6,699 bases of DNA. Origin: an uncultured Flavobacteriales bacterium. GTDB lineage: Bacteria > Bacteroidota > Bacteroidia > Flavobacteriales > Crocinitomicaceae. The notes beneath the pieces are model-generated. The model did no database searches. It was not told the DNA's origin and worked only from the letters and a program-made list of their open reading frames with translations. Shown here piece after piece: positions 6,545-6,699 of the stretch (the first letter of the stretch is position 1; every line of letters starts with the position of its first letter). The translations under genes were made by a program, and so were the position numbers. The DNA lies in assembly GCA_946479125.1 (NCBI GenBank), contig CAMLET010000182.1, positions 1-6,699 on the forward strand, written 5' to 3'.

Positions 6545-6699
6545 TTACAACGTCATGATATCTTTCTCTTTGGCCTCAACCAAATCATCGATCTTTTTGA
6601 TGAAACTGTTAGTGATGTTTTGGATTTCGTTTTCAGCATCTTTGGTCATATCTTCAGATAAACCTTCGCTTTTCAAACTTTTCACCATATCAATTCCAT
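6545..6699 (-). CDS. frr: Ribosome recycling factor, C-terminal 50 residues (start beyond window)
   Basis: The open minus-strand frame entering from the right edge encodes 50 residues, starting GIDMVKSLKSEGLSEDMTKD and ending AKEKDIMTL, with a TAA stop at 6545-6547. This is the typical C-terminal helix of ribosome recycling factor: a lysine-rich stretch, then GLSED, then a long amphipathic helix (IKKIDDLVEAKEKDIM) closing the three-helix bundle. The factor acts with EF-G to split the post-termination ribosome in the cytosol and is essential in bacteria. About the last quarter of the usual length of roughly 185 residues is present. The next gene on the strand is the small lipoprotein, one base downstream. 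The family match is strong although the fragment is short. Confidence 0.93.
   Translation of the reverse strand, partial: GIDMVKSLKSEGLSEDMTKDAENEIQNITNSFIKKIDDLVEAKEKDIMTL

Overview
The window looks like ordinary chromosome from a member of the Bacteroidota, most likely a Flavobacteriales-type organism. The reasons are the AT-rich coding style, lipoprotein signals followed by lysines (CKK), the lack of strong Shine-Dalgarno sequences, and the types of protein encoded. I see no RNA gene, insertion sequence, CRISPR array or prophage signature. Coding density is high, and no gene-free stretch reaches 300 bases.

Layout from left to right. (1) Positions 1-994, minus strand: the first 331 residues of a cytosolic protein of unknown function, running off the left edge. 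(2) 1024-2094, minus: a di-haem c-type enzyme of the bacterial cytochrome c peroxidase/MauG superfamily, predicted to be a lipoprotein. (3) 2087-2881, minus: an MbnP-like lipoprotein carrying the WxW motif. It lies just upstream of the di-haem enzyme and overlaps it by 8 bases. (4) 2882-2980: a 99-base divergent intergenic region that must hold the promoters of both flanking units. (5) 2981-6142, plus: a complete AddA/RecB-type helicase with a C-terminal PD-(D/E)XK nuclease domain. (6) 6160-6543, minus: a small lipoprotein, possibly lipocalin-like, convergent with the helicase gene. (7) 6545-6699, minus: the last 50 residues of ribosome recycling factor (frr), running off the right edge and ending one base before the small lipoprotein gene starts.

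The most interesting part is the overlapping gene pair at 1024-2881. In methanotrophs, MbnH (a MauG-like di-haem enzyme) oxidises the first Trp of a WxW motif in MbnP to kynurenine, and MbnP then binds Cu(I). Here both partners sit in one transcription unit with the motif intact, and both are apparently lipid-anchored. No methanobactin biosynthesis gene is visible in the window. This suggests a stand-alone, kynurenine-dependent copper-binding module in a Bacteroidota envelope. The rest of the window is housekeeping: recombinational DNA repair (helicase-nuclease) and translation (frr), plus one unassigned conserved protein.
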